Source: CAWABB01 sp963701735
GTDB taxonomy: Bacteria > Bacteroidota > Ignavibacteria > UBA10030 > UBA6906
Length of the DNA: 64,000 bases
Assembly: GCA_963701735.1 (NCBI GenBank)
Contig: CAVPBI010000015.1
Coordinates: 6,059 to 70,058, forward strand
Direction: 5' to 3'
Positions 54,828 to 63,857 of this stretch are shown one piece after another. Made by a program: the position numbers and the translations under genes. Numbering within the stretch: position 1 is the first letter of the stretch; every line of letters starts with the position of its first letter. The notes beneath the pieces were generated by a model. It did not search any database and was not told the origin of the DNA. It saw only the letters and a program-made list of their open reading frames with translations.

Positions 54828-57120
54828 ATGTTGCGTTTCGTTTTCGCCGTTTTGGTGGTCGCCGCAGGGCCTTGCAGCTTCCCCTGCCTTTGCGCAGACC
54901 CCGTCGGGGGGTGTCAGGGGTACGGTGATTGACAGGGAAACCAGGGAAGGGCTCCCGAACGTCACGGTTGTCGTTATGAGCACTCAAAATGGGGCTAGCA
55001 CGGATGAGAAGGGGAGGTTCACGATTTCCGGGCTGCCGGCTGGGACGTATTCGCTTCAGTTCCGGCTGGTTGGCTACGAACCCTTCATCCGGACGGATGT
55101 CCCTGTGACGCCTGGAAAGACCACCTCGGTGCAGGCGGAGCTCCACGAGCGGGGGGTCGTTGCCGAAGAGATGACTGTCACCGGCGGCTACTTCGGGTCG
55201 GAAGAGGCAGTGGAAGCGATGTCGGTCGGTTTCAATGCCGAAGAGATCCGGCGCTCCCCCGGCTCCGCCAACGACGTCAGCAGAATCCTCATGGCGCTTC
55301 CGAGCACGGCGAAGGTGGCGGACAACTCCAACGACCTCGCGGTCCGCGGGGGCAGCCCGATCGAGAATGGGTTCTATGTCGACGATGTCCCGGTTCCGAA
55401 CATCAATCACTTTCCCACGCAGGGATCGACCGGCGGTCCGATCGGGATCCTGAACATAGATTTCATTGACCAGGTCGACTTTCTGATCAGCGGGTTCTCG
55501 GCGAGCTACGGCGACAGGCTTTCGTCCGTCGTTGACATCGACTTCAGGAACGAGGCGCCCGATGATCTGTACGGGAAGGCATTCCTGAGCTTCGCAGGCT
55601 TCGGTGCAATGGCCGAGGGGCAGCTTCCGTCCGAGTCCGGCTCCTGGATGGTGTCGGCCAGCAAGAGCTACCTTGACCTGATAGTCGGTGCGATCGGGAC
55701 GGGCGTGGCCCCGAACTACGGGGATGTGCAGGGAAAGGTCGGGCTGAAGTTCAATGACCGGCACAGCCTCCGGCTTCTCGGGATCGGCGGGAAGAGCACG
55801 ATCGATTTCGACAAGGAGACGTCGATCGACGAGGGGCAGCGTCAGTATGGGAAGAACGAGAATTCGCAGGGGACGCTCGGCCTGAGGTGGAACGCACTCT
55901 GGAGCACGGGGCACTACTCCACCACGACGCTCTCGTATTCGGGCGCGTCGTACGACAACGACTTCCTGAAGGTCTCGACCGACCTGCCGTATCTCACCAG
56001 CTCGAACGTCGACAGGAACGTTGTGGTGCGAACTGTGCATTTCGTGCAGCTCTCGAAGCCGCTCCGGCTGGAGACCGGCCTGGAGGGGAAGGCGCAGATG
56101 GGGGAGTTCGATTCGTTCTTCGCATCGGATACCAACCGCCTGGGGCAGGTGGATTCCGACCGGTTCGTCGATCGGAAGATCACGTCGGTCGTTGGGAGTG
56201 CATTCGCGACCTTCATCGCGTCCCTCTCCGGGGGGTGGACGCTGAGTGCAGGCCTGAGGGCTGACTACTTCGACCTGAACGGGTCGATGACGGCCTCGCC
56301 GCGAGTGGCGTTGTCGTATGAAGCGACGAGCGACCTCACTCTTCATCTTCGCGGCGGTCTGTTCACGCAGCAGGTCCCGCTCATCGTTGTAGCGGGGAAG
56401 CAGCAGTTCGAAGAACTGCCTGTGATGCGGGCGTATCACGCAAGCATAGGAGCCGACTACATGCTCCAGCCGGACACCAAGCTCACCGTCGAGGCGTACG
56501 CCAAGGAGTACCGCGACCTCCCGCTGGACGCGGGCGATCCCACGCTCTCTGTCGTAGATGACGGGCTGTTCAATCAGCGGTTCAGGGTGTACGACGACCT
56601 TTCGGATGCCGGGAAGGCCTATACCCGGGGGATCGAATTCATTCTCCAGAGGAAGATGTCAGACGGGATCTACGGGCTGGTGAGCGGTTCCTATTCGCGC
56701 AGCCGGTACAGCGACCTGTTCGGGACGTGGCACGATCGGGTGTACGACAACCGATGGATTTTCAGCGTGATTGGCGGGTACAAGCCTGATCAGTTCTGGG
56801 AGTACAGCATTCGCTGGACGTACGCGGGGGGAGGGCCGTACACGCCGTTCGACCAGGAGGCGTCGACCGCTGCGAACATCGGGATCATCGACCAGAACAG
56901 AATCAATGCGGAGAGGTACCCGGACTACCATTCCCTGAACCTGCGCGTCGACCGGAAGATCTACTTCAGCAGCCACATGCTGGACATCTACCTGAGCGTC
57001 TGGAACGCGTACAACCGCAAGAACGTGGCCGGGTACTTCTGGAATGCGACCGAGAACAGGCAGGATACCCAGTATCAGTGGACGGTGTTGCCGGTTCTGG
57101 GCGTTGAGTATGAGTTCTGA
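54828..57120 (+). CDS. TonB-dependent receptor with CarboxypepD-like N-terminal domain, frameshifted signal
   Basis: About 763 residues. A perfect SD (GGAGG, 54816-54820) precedes ATG 54828, whose frame gives MLRFVFAVLVVAAG; the mature protein (LAASPAFAQTPSGGVRGTV onward) lies in another frame. One surplus G in GGG at 54867-54869 explains it. Then come a CarboxypepD_reg-like domain (IDRETREGLPNVTVVVMST), a plug domain (AVRGGSPIENGFYVDDVPVP, FLISGFSASYGDRLSSVVD) and a barrel ending LGVEYEF. It lacks a SusC-type signature and a SusD partner. The upstream AraC gene probably controls it. A terminator follows at 57176. Confidence 0.85.
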
Positions 57121-57175
57121 TGTGCGGTGCCGCAAGCGCGGGACCTGGGATACAACGAGGGCGTTCACATTTCAT

Positions 57176-57216
57176 GCGGGGCGGGAGGGCGGCTTGCTCT
57201 CTCCGCCCCGCTTTCT
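57176..57216 (+). terminator. Probable Rho-independent terminator
   Basis: GCGGGGCGG (57176-57184) pairs with CCGCCCCGC (57203-57211), followed by TTTCTT. It is 56 bases after the TonB receptor stop. Confidence 0.75.
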
Positions 57217-57293
57217 TATACTTGCTTGATACGTTCTGACCGTTCGCCGCCTTGATTCTCGGTCACGCTGACTCCTGACGTGGAGTACCCAGG

Positions 57294-59609
57294 ATGCGCC
57301 ACAACCCCCTTTTCTTCATCATTGCCGCGCTGCTGGAGGCTTCTCAGCTTCGATGTTCGCGCAGCCCGCGACGCTGGCCCCAACGCTCCAGCTGCGGACG
57401 CTCGACGGCGTCACCGTGCCGTACCAGAACGGCATGCCGGTGCCCGGGTTCGAGAAGCAGCAGCGGACGACGATGTCGTTGAACGGGCCATGGCGCTCCA
57501 GGCGGTTCGCGGCTGCTGACGGGGTCAGCGTGACGCGGCGCGATTCGGCGGGGTACGCAGCGTGATTGCTGAGGCCGCGGGCAGACAGACGATCTCGTAT
57601 GATGACGGCGCATGGACGGTGAAAGCCCTCCCGGCGGTCGAGAACCAGCTCCTGGCATACGAGAAATGTCCCGAGTTCTATGAGGATGGCGTCTGGTATC
57701 GCCGCAGCTTCGATGTGCCCGACTCGCTTCGCGGCTCCCGGGTCGTGCTGATGTTCTACTCGGTGAACTACGTCGCGGACGTCTGGCTGAACGATCAGTA
57801 CGTCGGATACCATGAGGGGGGCTATACGTCGTTTGCATTCGACGTCACGGATCAGGTCTCGTACGACACGACGAACGTGCTCGCAGTCCGGGTCGACAAT
57901 CCGGCCTGGGGGACACGGCTGGATATCGTGCCGTATCAGCGGTGCGACTGGTTCAATTATACGGGTATCGTCCATGAGGTCTACCTCGAGTTCTCGAAGA
58001 AGACCGCGGTCGTCCGGGCCGAAGTGATCCCGCTGGATACGCTGGGCACGCTCCAGGTTTCGACCACTGTGGTGAACACCGACAGTGCGACAGGTGACCT
58101 GGACCTTGAGCTGATTCTTCATCGGGGGGAGTGGGATGCGGTGACCCTGGGGTCCGAGCGTCCGGCTGACATCGCCGGCCCGATCATTGCGGTCGGCGGG
58201 CAGGCATCAACCACGATTGCTGTCCCCGCTGATTCCGCACGCGCCTGGCGGACCACGCTCTCAGTTTCCAACCCCAGGATCTGGTCGCCGTGGACACCGA
58301 ACCTCTATGTGCTGGAAGTGGTCCTGCGAAGCGGTGGCGAGGTGGTGGATAAGTTCCACACGCAGTTCGGCATCCGCACGATCTCCACGTCCGGCCATCG
58401 GCTGTCCCTGAACGGGAAGAACACGTTCCTTTCAGGAGTTGCGCGGCATGAGGACCATCCGGACTACGGAAGGAGCGTGCCCCCTGCGGTGATCCTGTCG
58501 GACATGCAGGTCATCAAGGGGCTGAACGCCAGCTTCCTCCGGACGGCACATTATCCCAATCACCCGTTCACATACATGGCGGCGGACAGGGTGGGGCTGA
58601 TGGTCAAGGAGGAGATCCCGATGTGGTGGTTCGATGATGCCGCCGCGTGGACCTACCAGAACCTTCTCCGGAAGATCCATTATCAGATGTGGAGGGAGAT
58701 GGTGTTCCGCGACAGGAACCGTCCGTCGATCATCCTTTGGAGCACCAGCAACGAGAACAAGGACGTCACGAACAGGACGGCGTACAACCTGACGCTGAAC
58801 ACGGAGCTGGATTCGCAGTACCCCGACGGACGGCTGGTGACTCAGTCGGCTGCTGCGGACCGGCCCGGGCCGGACGATCCGTCGCAGGCTAACTGCGACG
58901 TGGCGGGTTGGACGATGTATTTCAAGGTATTCCATGGCGGAACGTACTACGAAGGGACGAGGCAATTCCTGCAGGATGCGCACGCGAATTATCCGGACAA
59001 GCCGGTGCTGAACACCGAGATGGGAATCTGGGGGGAGGGGGGGAGCAGATCGTACTGTTCGACTCGACATTCGCGGCGCTGGCCGAGTTCAGCCAGATGA
59101 ACCCGGACGGCTCCGTCAACCCTGACGGGTTTGTCGTGGGCTCGACCTGGTGGTGCGCATTCGACTGGTACACGCATCTCGCGCCGAAGAGCTACCAGTA
59201 CATGGGGCTCATCCACATGAACCGGACGACCGAGAAAGCCACGGCCGCGAGGGTCCGCGAGACGTATCTGCCGTACTACACGTCCGCCGGCGTCATCAAC
59301 GACGTGGCCGGGCGGGATCCCTTATTGCCTTCGGCCGGCGTGCCGGCCGCCTTCTCGCTCGAGCAGAACTACCCCAACCCCTTCAACCCCTCGACCACGA
59401 TCCGCTACGGGCTCCCAAGGCGGTCGCACGTGACTTTGACTGTCTTCAACACGCTCGGGCAGCAGGTGGCGACGCTTGTACAGGGGGAGCAGGAGGGGGG
59501 ATTTCACGAAGCAGTGTTCGACGCGTCGGGCCTCTCCAGCGGAGTGTACCTCTACAGGCTGCAACCTGGCAGCACCATGCTTACCCACAAGATGCTCTTC
59601 ATCCGATAG
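57294..59609 (+). pseudogene. Secreted GH2-family glycosidase with T9SS sorting domain, three frameshifts
   Basis: About 771 codons, broken in three places. ATG 57294 (SD GGAG) opens a signal MRHNPLFFIIAALLEAS; the mature start FAQPATLAPTLQLRTLDG is in a second frame; from 57562 the frame changes again (missing base at about 57556) and runs through the jelly-roll, immunoglobulin-like and TIM-barrel domains: NGKNTFLSGVARHEDHPDYG, FLRTAHYPNHPFTYMAADRV, the acid/base in ILWSTSNENKD and the nucleophile in VLNTEMGIWG. A base is missing from the G7 run at 59037-59043; the last frame holds QNYPNPFNPSTTIRYGLPRR to KMLFIR. All catalytic residues are encoded. It resembles beta-galactosidase/beta-glucuronidase; the substrate is not clear. 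Confidence 0.83.
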
Positions 59610-59655
59610 ACGGTGAGATCGGCGAGAGTCAGTGAGGGATCGCGGCTCTTGTTCC

Positions 59656-60648
59656 CTACTTCCGCTCGTCCTTCAGCGGGATGCTGAGCGCGTAGTAGTC
59701 GGCAGTTCGGCCTCTTGTCCGCTCGAGCCGCCGCACGGTGACTTCAAGGCGCTCACCGAGCCGCCGGACGATACGTGTAGTGGAATCTCGGCTTCACGTG
59801 CGTCGGGGACAAATCGGCGTGCTTCTCCTCGTTCCCTGTGTACCTCGGATGCTGAAGGCCGCCCCCCCCTCCGATCACCAGGAAATCCTTCCCCTCCTTC
59901 CTGAAGTGCTCGAAGACGTGCGCGTGGCCGCTCATGAAGAGCCGCGCCTTGGGCTCGGCCAGAAAACGGGTGACAAACCGCTCCTGTGACTGCAGGGATG
60001 ACCCCACCAGAATGCTGTTGGTGAACGGCGAATGATGGCAGGTAACGATGATCGCGGCAATGCCCGGGTCGCGGGAGAGATCAGTCATCGTCTGCTCGTA
60101 CCACTGCTGCTGCGAATCCAGCGCGACGTCGTCCATGATGCTGAATTCGAGTTCAGGAGGACGACCGCCATGCTGTCGACGATCTTCACATACCCTGTGC
60201 GGCGGTGGGAGGGGAAGTGCCGCTGGAATTTCTCCTCTCCCTCGGTCGCGAAGAACATCACTTCGTGATTGCCGAGAATGGCGTTGACGGGAATCCCCTC
60301 CGACCTGAGCCCGTCGATGAGCGAACCCATGATCCGCCACTCGCCCTCGTCATACCCGAGGTTGACAACGTCCCCGAGGATGAAGACCGCCAGAGGCTTC
60401 CTGGCGCCAATCTCCTGAAATATCCGCGCGGTGGCATCGCGGTTCCGGTCCTCCTGAAGGGCAAGCGTTTCGACCCACAGCGGCGCCTGCGTGTCGCTCA
60501 CGAACACGGTTTCGTGAGCTCTGAGCGAATCTGCCGGGAGTGCTGCCGCGGTGAAAGGGGGAAGGGGGGGACCATCCGAGCAGCCAAGAGCAAATGTCAG
60601 ACTGGCGGCCAGGAACCACGTTGCAGGCAAACGGTAACCGAAGGGCAT
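59656..60648 (-). pseudogene. Metallophosphatase lipoprotein, two frameshifts
   Basis: A calcineurin-like phosphoesterase of about 330 residues. Lipoprotein signal MPFGYRLPATWFLAASLTF with lipobox ALGC. Metal motifs: VFVSDTQAP (DxQ instead of DxH), FILGDVVNLG, ILGNHEVMFF in the first frame; then, after a break near 60150, MDDVALDSQQQWYEQTM, VTCHHSPFTNS and MSGHAHVFEHF in a second frame; after a second break near 59772 the end IVRRLGERLEVTVRRLERTR to the stop at 59656. The complete motif set suggests that the parental gene was functional. It may act on extracytoplasmic phosphomonoesters or diesters. Confidence 0.78.
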
Positions 60649-60693
60649 CTTATCAGCATACCTGACATGGACGAAAAATGCAAGCCGGAGGCC

Positions 60694-60722
60694 TTGACCG
60701 GGACATGCGCGAGGTGTAGATT
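60694..60722 (+). promoter_or_regulatory. Candidate sigma-70-type promoter with almost no leader
   Basis: TTGACC at 60694-60699, 17-bp spacer, TAGATT at 60717-60722. The ATG of the next gene is at 60728, so a transcript from here would be nearly leaderless. Confidence 0.45.
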
Positions 60723-60727
60723 TGGAC

Positions 60728-61261
60728 ATGAAGTTGCTCAATGTACAGGCAGTCTCAATCGCAATCGTCGGTGCCGCGGCAATCCTTCCCCCGTGCTTCG
60801 CCGGGTGCAGATCGGCGGACGGCAGCACGGGTGACGCACCGTACGAGATCCAGATGATCAAGGGCGTCGAATGGGTCGAGGGGCGGGAGGGCTACCGTCC
60901 GGAACTCCCCGGGTTCGTCCTGGACGGCGACATCGGCACCATCTCGCTGCGGGCGAGACACTCAGGCGCACCCGATCGGGTCGTCCTGCTGATCCGGACA
61001 ACTCCGGCCCAGCGCCCGAATCTCGAAGGCTTCACGTTCGCTCCTCCCGGACGCGCATTCTCGACGTCGCCGTTCTCGCAATCCGCAACGGTGGAGGTCC
61101 GGGAATCAGGGAAGAACAGTATTGCCGGCCGCGTGCCTCTGAACGCCTACTTCGACTTCCGGGTCGAGGGCGAGTTCGTGCGCGTCACCTTCCTCCCGTC
61201 GGCCACCGAGTTCATGACCGAGGAGTGCAAGGTGTCGTGGGTGGATTGGTACCGGCGCTAG
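60728..61261 (+). CDS. Lipoprotein of unknown function
   Basis: A 177-residue lipoprotein: signal MKLLNVQAVSIAIVGAAAIL with lipobox FAGC, then a beta-rich domain (EIQMIKGVEWVEGREGYRPE, GTISLRARHSGAPDRVVLLI, RVPLNAYFDFRVEGEFVRVT) ending FMTEECKVSWVDWYRR. No known family recognised. The ATG at 60728 is used; a TTG at 60722 in frame overlaps the predicted -10. No SD is apparent. It stands alone, divergent from the metallophosphatase gene. Confidence 0.72.
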   Translation: MKLLNVQAVSIAIVGAAAILPPCFAGCRSADGSTGDAPYEIQMIKGVEWVEGREGYRPELPGFVLDGDIGTISLRARHSGAPDRVVLLIRTTPAQRPNLEGFTFAPPGRAFSTSPFSQSATVEVRESGKNSIAGRVPLNAYFDFRVEGEFVRVTFLPSATEFMTEECKVSWVDWYRR

Positions 61262-61333
61262 CCCGCTTTTGCTTTTCTACGCCCGTTTGTCTATCATATT
61301 GCATCACCGTATCACAACCCGAAGGAGTGAAGA

Positions 61334-61651
61334 ATGAAGAGACTTGCAATCGCCACACTTGTCGTAGCCCTCAGTTTCGGCATCACAATGGCACAGGACA
61401 AGCCGGCGACGGACAAGCCCGCCGCGCCCAAGACCACTGAAAAGGCCAAGGACGCCGGATGTATGGACAAGGCCAAGGACGCCGGATGTATGGACAAGGC
61501 CAAGGACGCCGGATGTGGGGAATCGACAGGGTGCTGCGGTGACATGAAGAGCTCGAAGGACAAGAAGGCAGAGAAGAGCCAGAAGTCCACAAAGAAGACG
61601 ACGACTGAAGCTGCCAAGCCTGAAGCTGCCAAGCCGGCGAAAGTGAACTGA
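61334..61651 (+). CDS. Small exported Lys/Ala-rich protein with CMDKAKDAG repeats
   Basis: A 105-residue exported protein: signal MKRLAIATLVVALSFGITMA, cleaved before QDKP, then a highly charged mature chain with three copies of KAKDAGC(MD) at 9-residue period, CGESTGCCGDMK, and a Lys/Thr/Ala-rich tail. Six cysteines in the middle could bind metal or form disulfides; this is inference. The repeats are nearly identical in DNA (27-bp units from 61441), so copy number may vary between strains. GGAG precedes the ATG. A strong terminator follows at 61673. Confidence 0.82.
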   Translation: MKRLAIATLVVALSFGITMAQDKPATDKPAAPKTTEKAKDAGCMDKAKDAGCMDKAKDAGCGESTGCCGDMKSSKDKKAEKSQKSTKKTTTEAAKPEAAKPAKVN

Positions 61652-61672
61652 CCGGTCGCGCAGGACGACTAT

Positions 61673-61712
61673 GGGCCGTTATCCCGACCGGGGTAGCGGC
61701 CCTTCTTTTTTT
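61673..61712 (+). terminator. Rho-independent terminator
   Basis: GGGCCGTTATCCC, loop, GGGGTAGCGGCCC, then TTCTTTTTTT. It lies just before the HAD gene SD. Confidence 0.9.
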
Positions 61713-61726
61713 GTGAGGGGAAGGCC

Positions 61727-62428
61727 ATGGCGACTGACGAGTTCGGGAAGTTCAGCGTCGTGTCGTTTGACTGTTACGGCACGCTGATCGACTGGGAGTC
61801 GGGGATCCTCTCGGCGCTGAAAGTAGTCCTCGCGTCTCGGGGCGTCTTCCCGGCAGCCGGCGAGATTCTCGCCCGGTATGCAGATTACGAGGCTGAAGCG
61901 GAAGCCTCCGCCTATATCCCATACCGCCAGGTGCTTCGCGAGGTGGTGCGGCGTTTCGGTGCGACGTATGGATTCTCCCCGGATCCCGGCGAGCTGGAAT
62001 GTCTTGACAGGTCATTGCCTCAATGGAGGCCGTTCGATGATACTGCGTCCGCGCTCGGGCGGCTCCGGAAACGGTTCAGGCTGGCAGTTCTTTCGAACAT
62101 CGATGACGACCTGTTCGCGCAAACGCGCGCGAAGCTGGGAGTCGCCATCGACCATGTCGTGACGGCGGAGCAGGTGGGGGCGTACAAACCGTCCCCCGCG
62201 ATGTTCGCGGCACTCATCAAACAAACGACGGGGGATCCCGGCTCCATTTTGCACGTGGCCCAGAGCGCTTTTCACGACATCATCCCGGGTCGCGCGGCCG
62301 GGCTCGCGACTGTCTGGGTCAGGCGGGACTCGGCGCGCGCTGGTTCCGGCGCGACGCCTGCCGTCTCGCCACAGCCCGACATGCAGGTTCCCGACCTCCT
62401 CACACTCGCAACGCTTGCCCAGGTCTAA
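61727..62428 (+). CDS. HAD-superfamily hydrolase (haloacid dehalogenase type II-like)
   Basis: A 233-residue HAD protein. Motif I is VVSFDCYGTLIDWESG with the nucleophile aspartate (about residue 14); motif II LAVLSNIDDDLF; motif III lysine in GAYKPSPAMF; motif IV AQSAFHDIIPGRAAGLATVW. The DCYGTLIDWE form is typical of type II haloacid dehalogenases and related phosphatases. Substrate unknown. GGGGAAGG precedes the ATG. Its stop lies seven bases before the ATG of the next gene, so the two are likely co-transcribed. Confidence 0.88.
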   Translation: MATDEFGKFSVVSFDCYGTLIDWESGILSALKVVLASRGVFPAAGEILARYADYEAEAEASAYIPYRQVLREVVRRFGATYGFSPDPGELECLDRSLPQWRPFDDTASALGRLRKRFRLAVLSNIDDDLFAQTRAKLGVAIDHVVTAEQVGAYKPSPAMFAALIKQTTGDPGSILHVAQSAFHDIIPGRAAGLATVWVRRDSARAGSGATPAVSPQPDMQVPDLLTLATLAQV

Positions 62429-62435
62429 GCCCCGC

Positions 62436-63857
62436 ATGCGAGAACCCTTCGCAATCGTCGACGTCGAAACGACCGGCACCAGCGCCGCCTACCATCGTGT
62501 CATCGAGATCGCCATCGTGCGCGTCGAGCGCGGCAAGATCGTCCGGCGATTCTCGACGCTGGTCAACCCCGAGCGGTACGTCAGCCCTGTGATCGAGCAG
62601 ATCACCGGGATCAGGAACGCCGACCTCGAAGGGGCCCCCAGGTTTGCCGCCATCGCCAGAGAAGTCCACCGTCTCCTGGACGGCGCCGTGTTCGTCGCGC
62701 ACAATGCCCGCTTCGACTATTCCTTCGTGAAGGAGGAGTTCGCGCGGCTCGGCCGGAGGTTTTCCGCGCGGTGCCTGTGCACCGTGAAGCTTTCCCGCGC
62801 GCTCCATCCCGAACATCGCCGCCACGACCTCTCTTCCATCATCGAGCGGCATGAGATCGAGTGCACGCAGCGGCACAGGGCGATGGGCGACGTGATGGCG
62901 GTGCATTCGTTCCTCGAGATGATGCAGGAGGAGGTCGAGAAGAAGAAGTGGGAAGAGCTGATCGCCCGACTCCTGCGGACCAGAACCCTTCCTGCGCAGA
63001 TGGACCGCGGCGCGATCGACGAACTTCCGACCGGCCCCGGCGTCTATCTCTTCTATGGCGCAGGGGGCGAGGTCCTGTACGTCGGCAAGAGCCTGAGCAT
63101 CCGGGACCGGGTCCTGGATCACTTCGGGAGCGATCGAGAGCAGGGGCTGTGCCAGCAGGTCGTGCGCGTCGAGGCCCGTGAAACGGCAGGTGAGCTCGGG
63201 GCTCTGTTGCTGGAACTGCAGCTGATCAAAACGCTCCACCCGATCCACAACCAGGTCTCGCGATCGACGAAGCCTCTGGTCGTCGCGTGGCGCGAGATCA
63301 CTTCGGAAGGTTACTTCCGCCTCGCGCTGACGAGCGGCGAGGCCGTACCTCCCGCCGAAGCGCATCGAGTGATGGCCGTGTTCAAGTACAAGGCCCAGGC
63401 GAACCGGTTCCTGCAGGAGAGCGCGAAGGAGTACCAGCTCTGCCACAAGCTCCTCGGCCTCGATACGTCGCGCGGCGCCTGCTTCCAGTACCAGCTCCAC
63501 CGCTGCCCTGGCGCGTGCATCGGCGAGGAGCCGCCGGAGGCGCACAACCAGCGCTTCGAGCGTGCCTTCGAGCGCCGCCGGGTGTATGCCTGGCCCTTCC
63601 GCGGACCGATCGCGATCACGGAGCGGGCGCCCGGCGATCAGGGCGGAGAGATGTTCCTCGTCGATCAATGGTGTCTTCTGTCCGGACACCGGATCACCGA
63701 GATGGGGCATCTCCCGCTCTTCACTGCGGGGCCGTGGTTCGACTACGACAGCTACAAAGTGCTCGCGAATTACGTGCGCAATCCGCGGCACCGCAAAACC
63801 ATCCGCGAGATCTCCCGGGAGCAGCTCGCGTTGATTGAGAACGATGTCTCCTCGTGA
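62436..63857 (+). CDS. DnaQ-type exonuclease fused to a UvrC-like GIY-YIG nuclease domain
   Basis: A 473-residue two-domain nuclease. The N-terminal DEDDh exonuclease (about 1-170) has FAIVDVETTGT, ITGIRNADLEGAPRF, VAHNARFDYSFV and HRAMGDVMAV. The second domain (about 195-285) is GIY-YIG: TGPGVYLFYGAGGEVLYVGK and LSIRDRVLDHF; a C-terminal region with CHKLLGLDTSRGACFQYQLH, RCPGACIG resembles the Cys-containing part after the UvrC nuclease. Such DnaQ-UvrC fusions occur in Actinobacteria and Bacteroidota; a DNA-repair role is likely but not defined. The ATG at 62436 is used; a TTG at 62415 would overlap the HAD gene. uvrC itself is at 2026. Confidence 0.9.
   Translation: MREPFAIVDVETTGTSAAYHRVIEIAIVRVERGKIVRRFSTLVNPERYVSPVIEQITGIRNADLEGAPRFAAIAREVHRLLDGAVFVAHNARFDYSFVKEEFARLGRRFSARCLCTVKLSRALHPEHRRHDLSSIIERHEIECTQRHRAMGDVMAVHSFLEMMQEEVEKKKWEELIARLLRTRTLPAQMDRGAIDELPTGPGVYLFYGAGGEVLYVGKSLSIRDRVLDHFGSDREQGLCQQVVRVEARETAGELGALLLELQLIKTLHPIHNQVSRSTKPLVVAWREITSEGYFRLALTSGEAVPPAEAHRVMAVFKYKAQANRFLQESAKEYQLCHKLLGLDTSRGACFQYQLHRCPGACIGEEPPEAHNQRFERAFERRRVYAWPFRGPIAITERAPGDQGGEMFLVDQWCLLSGHRITEMGHLPLFTAGPWFDYDSYKVLANYVRNPRHRKTIREISREQLALIENDVSS

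Noticed and set aside
53563..57120. A single 1185-codon reading frame that looks like an AraC regulator fused to a TonB-dependent receptor.
   Set aside because: The receptor has its own perfect SD and start (54816-54830) with a signal peptide in another frame, so the fusion arises from one surplus base near 54867 and, probably, a lost base before the regulator stop.
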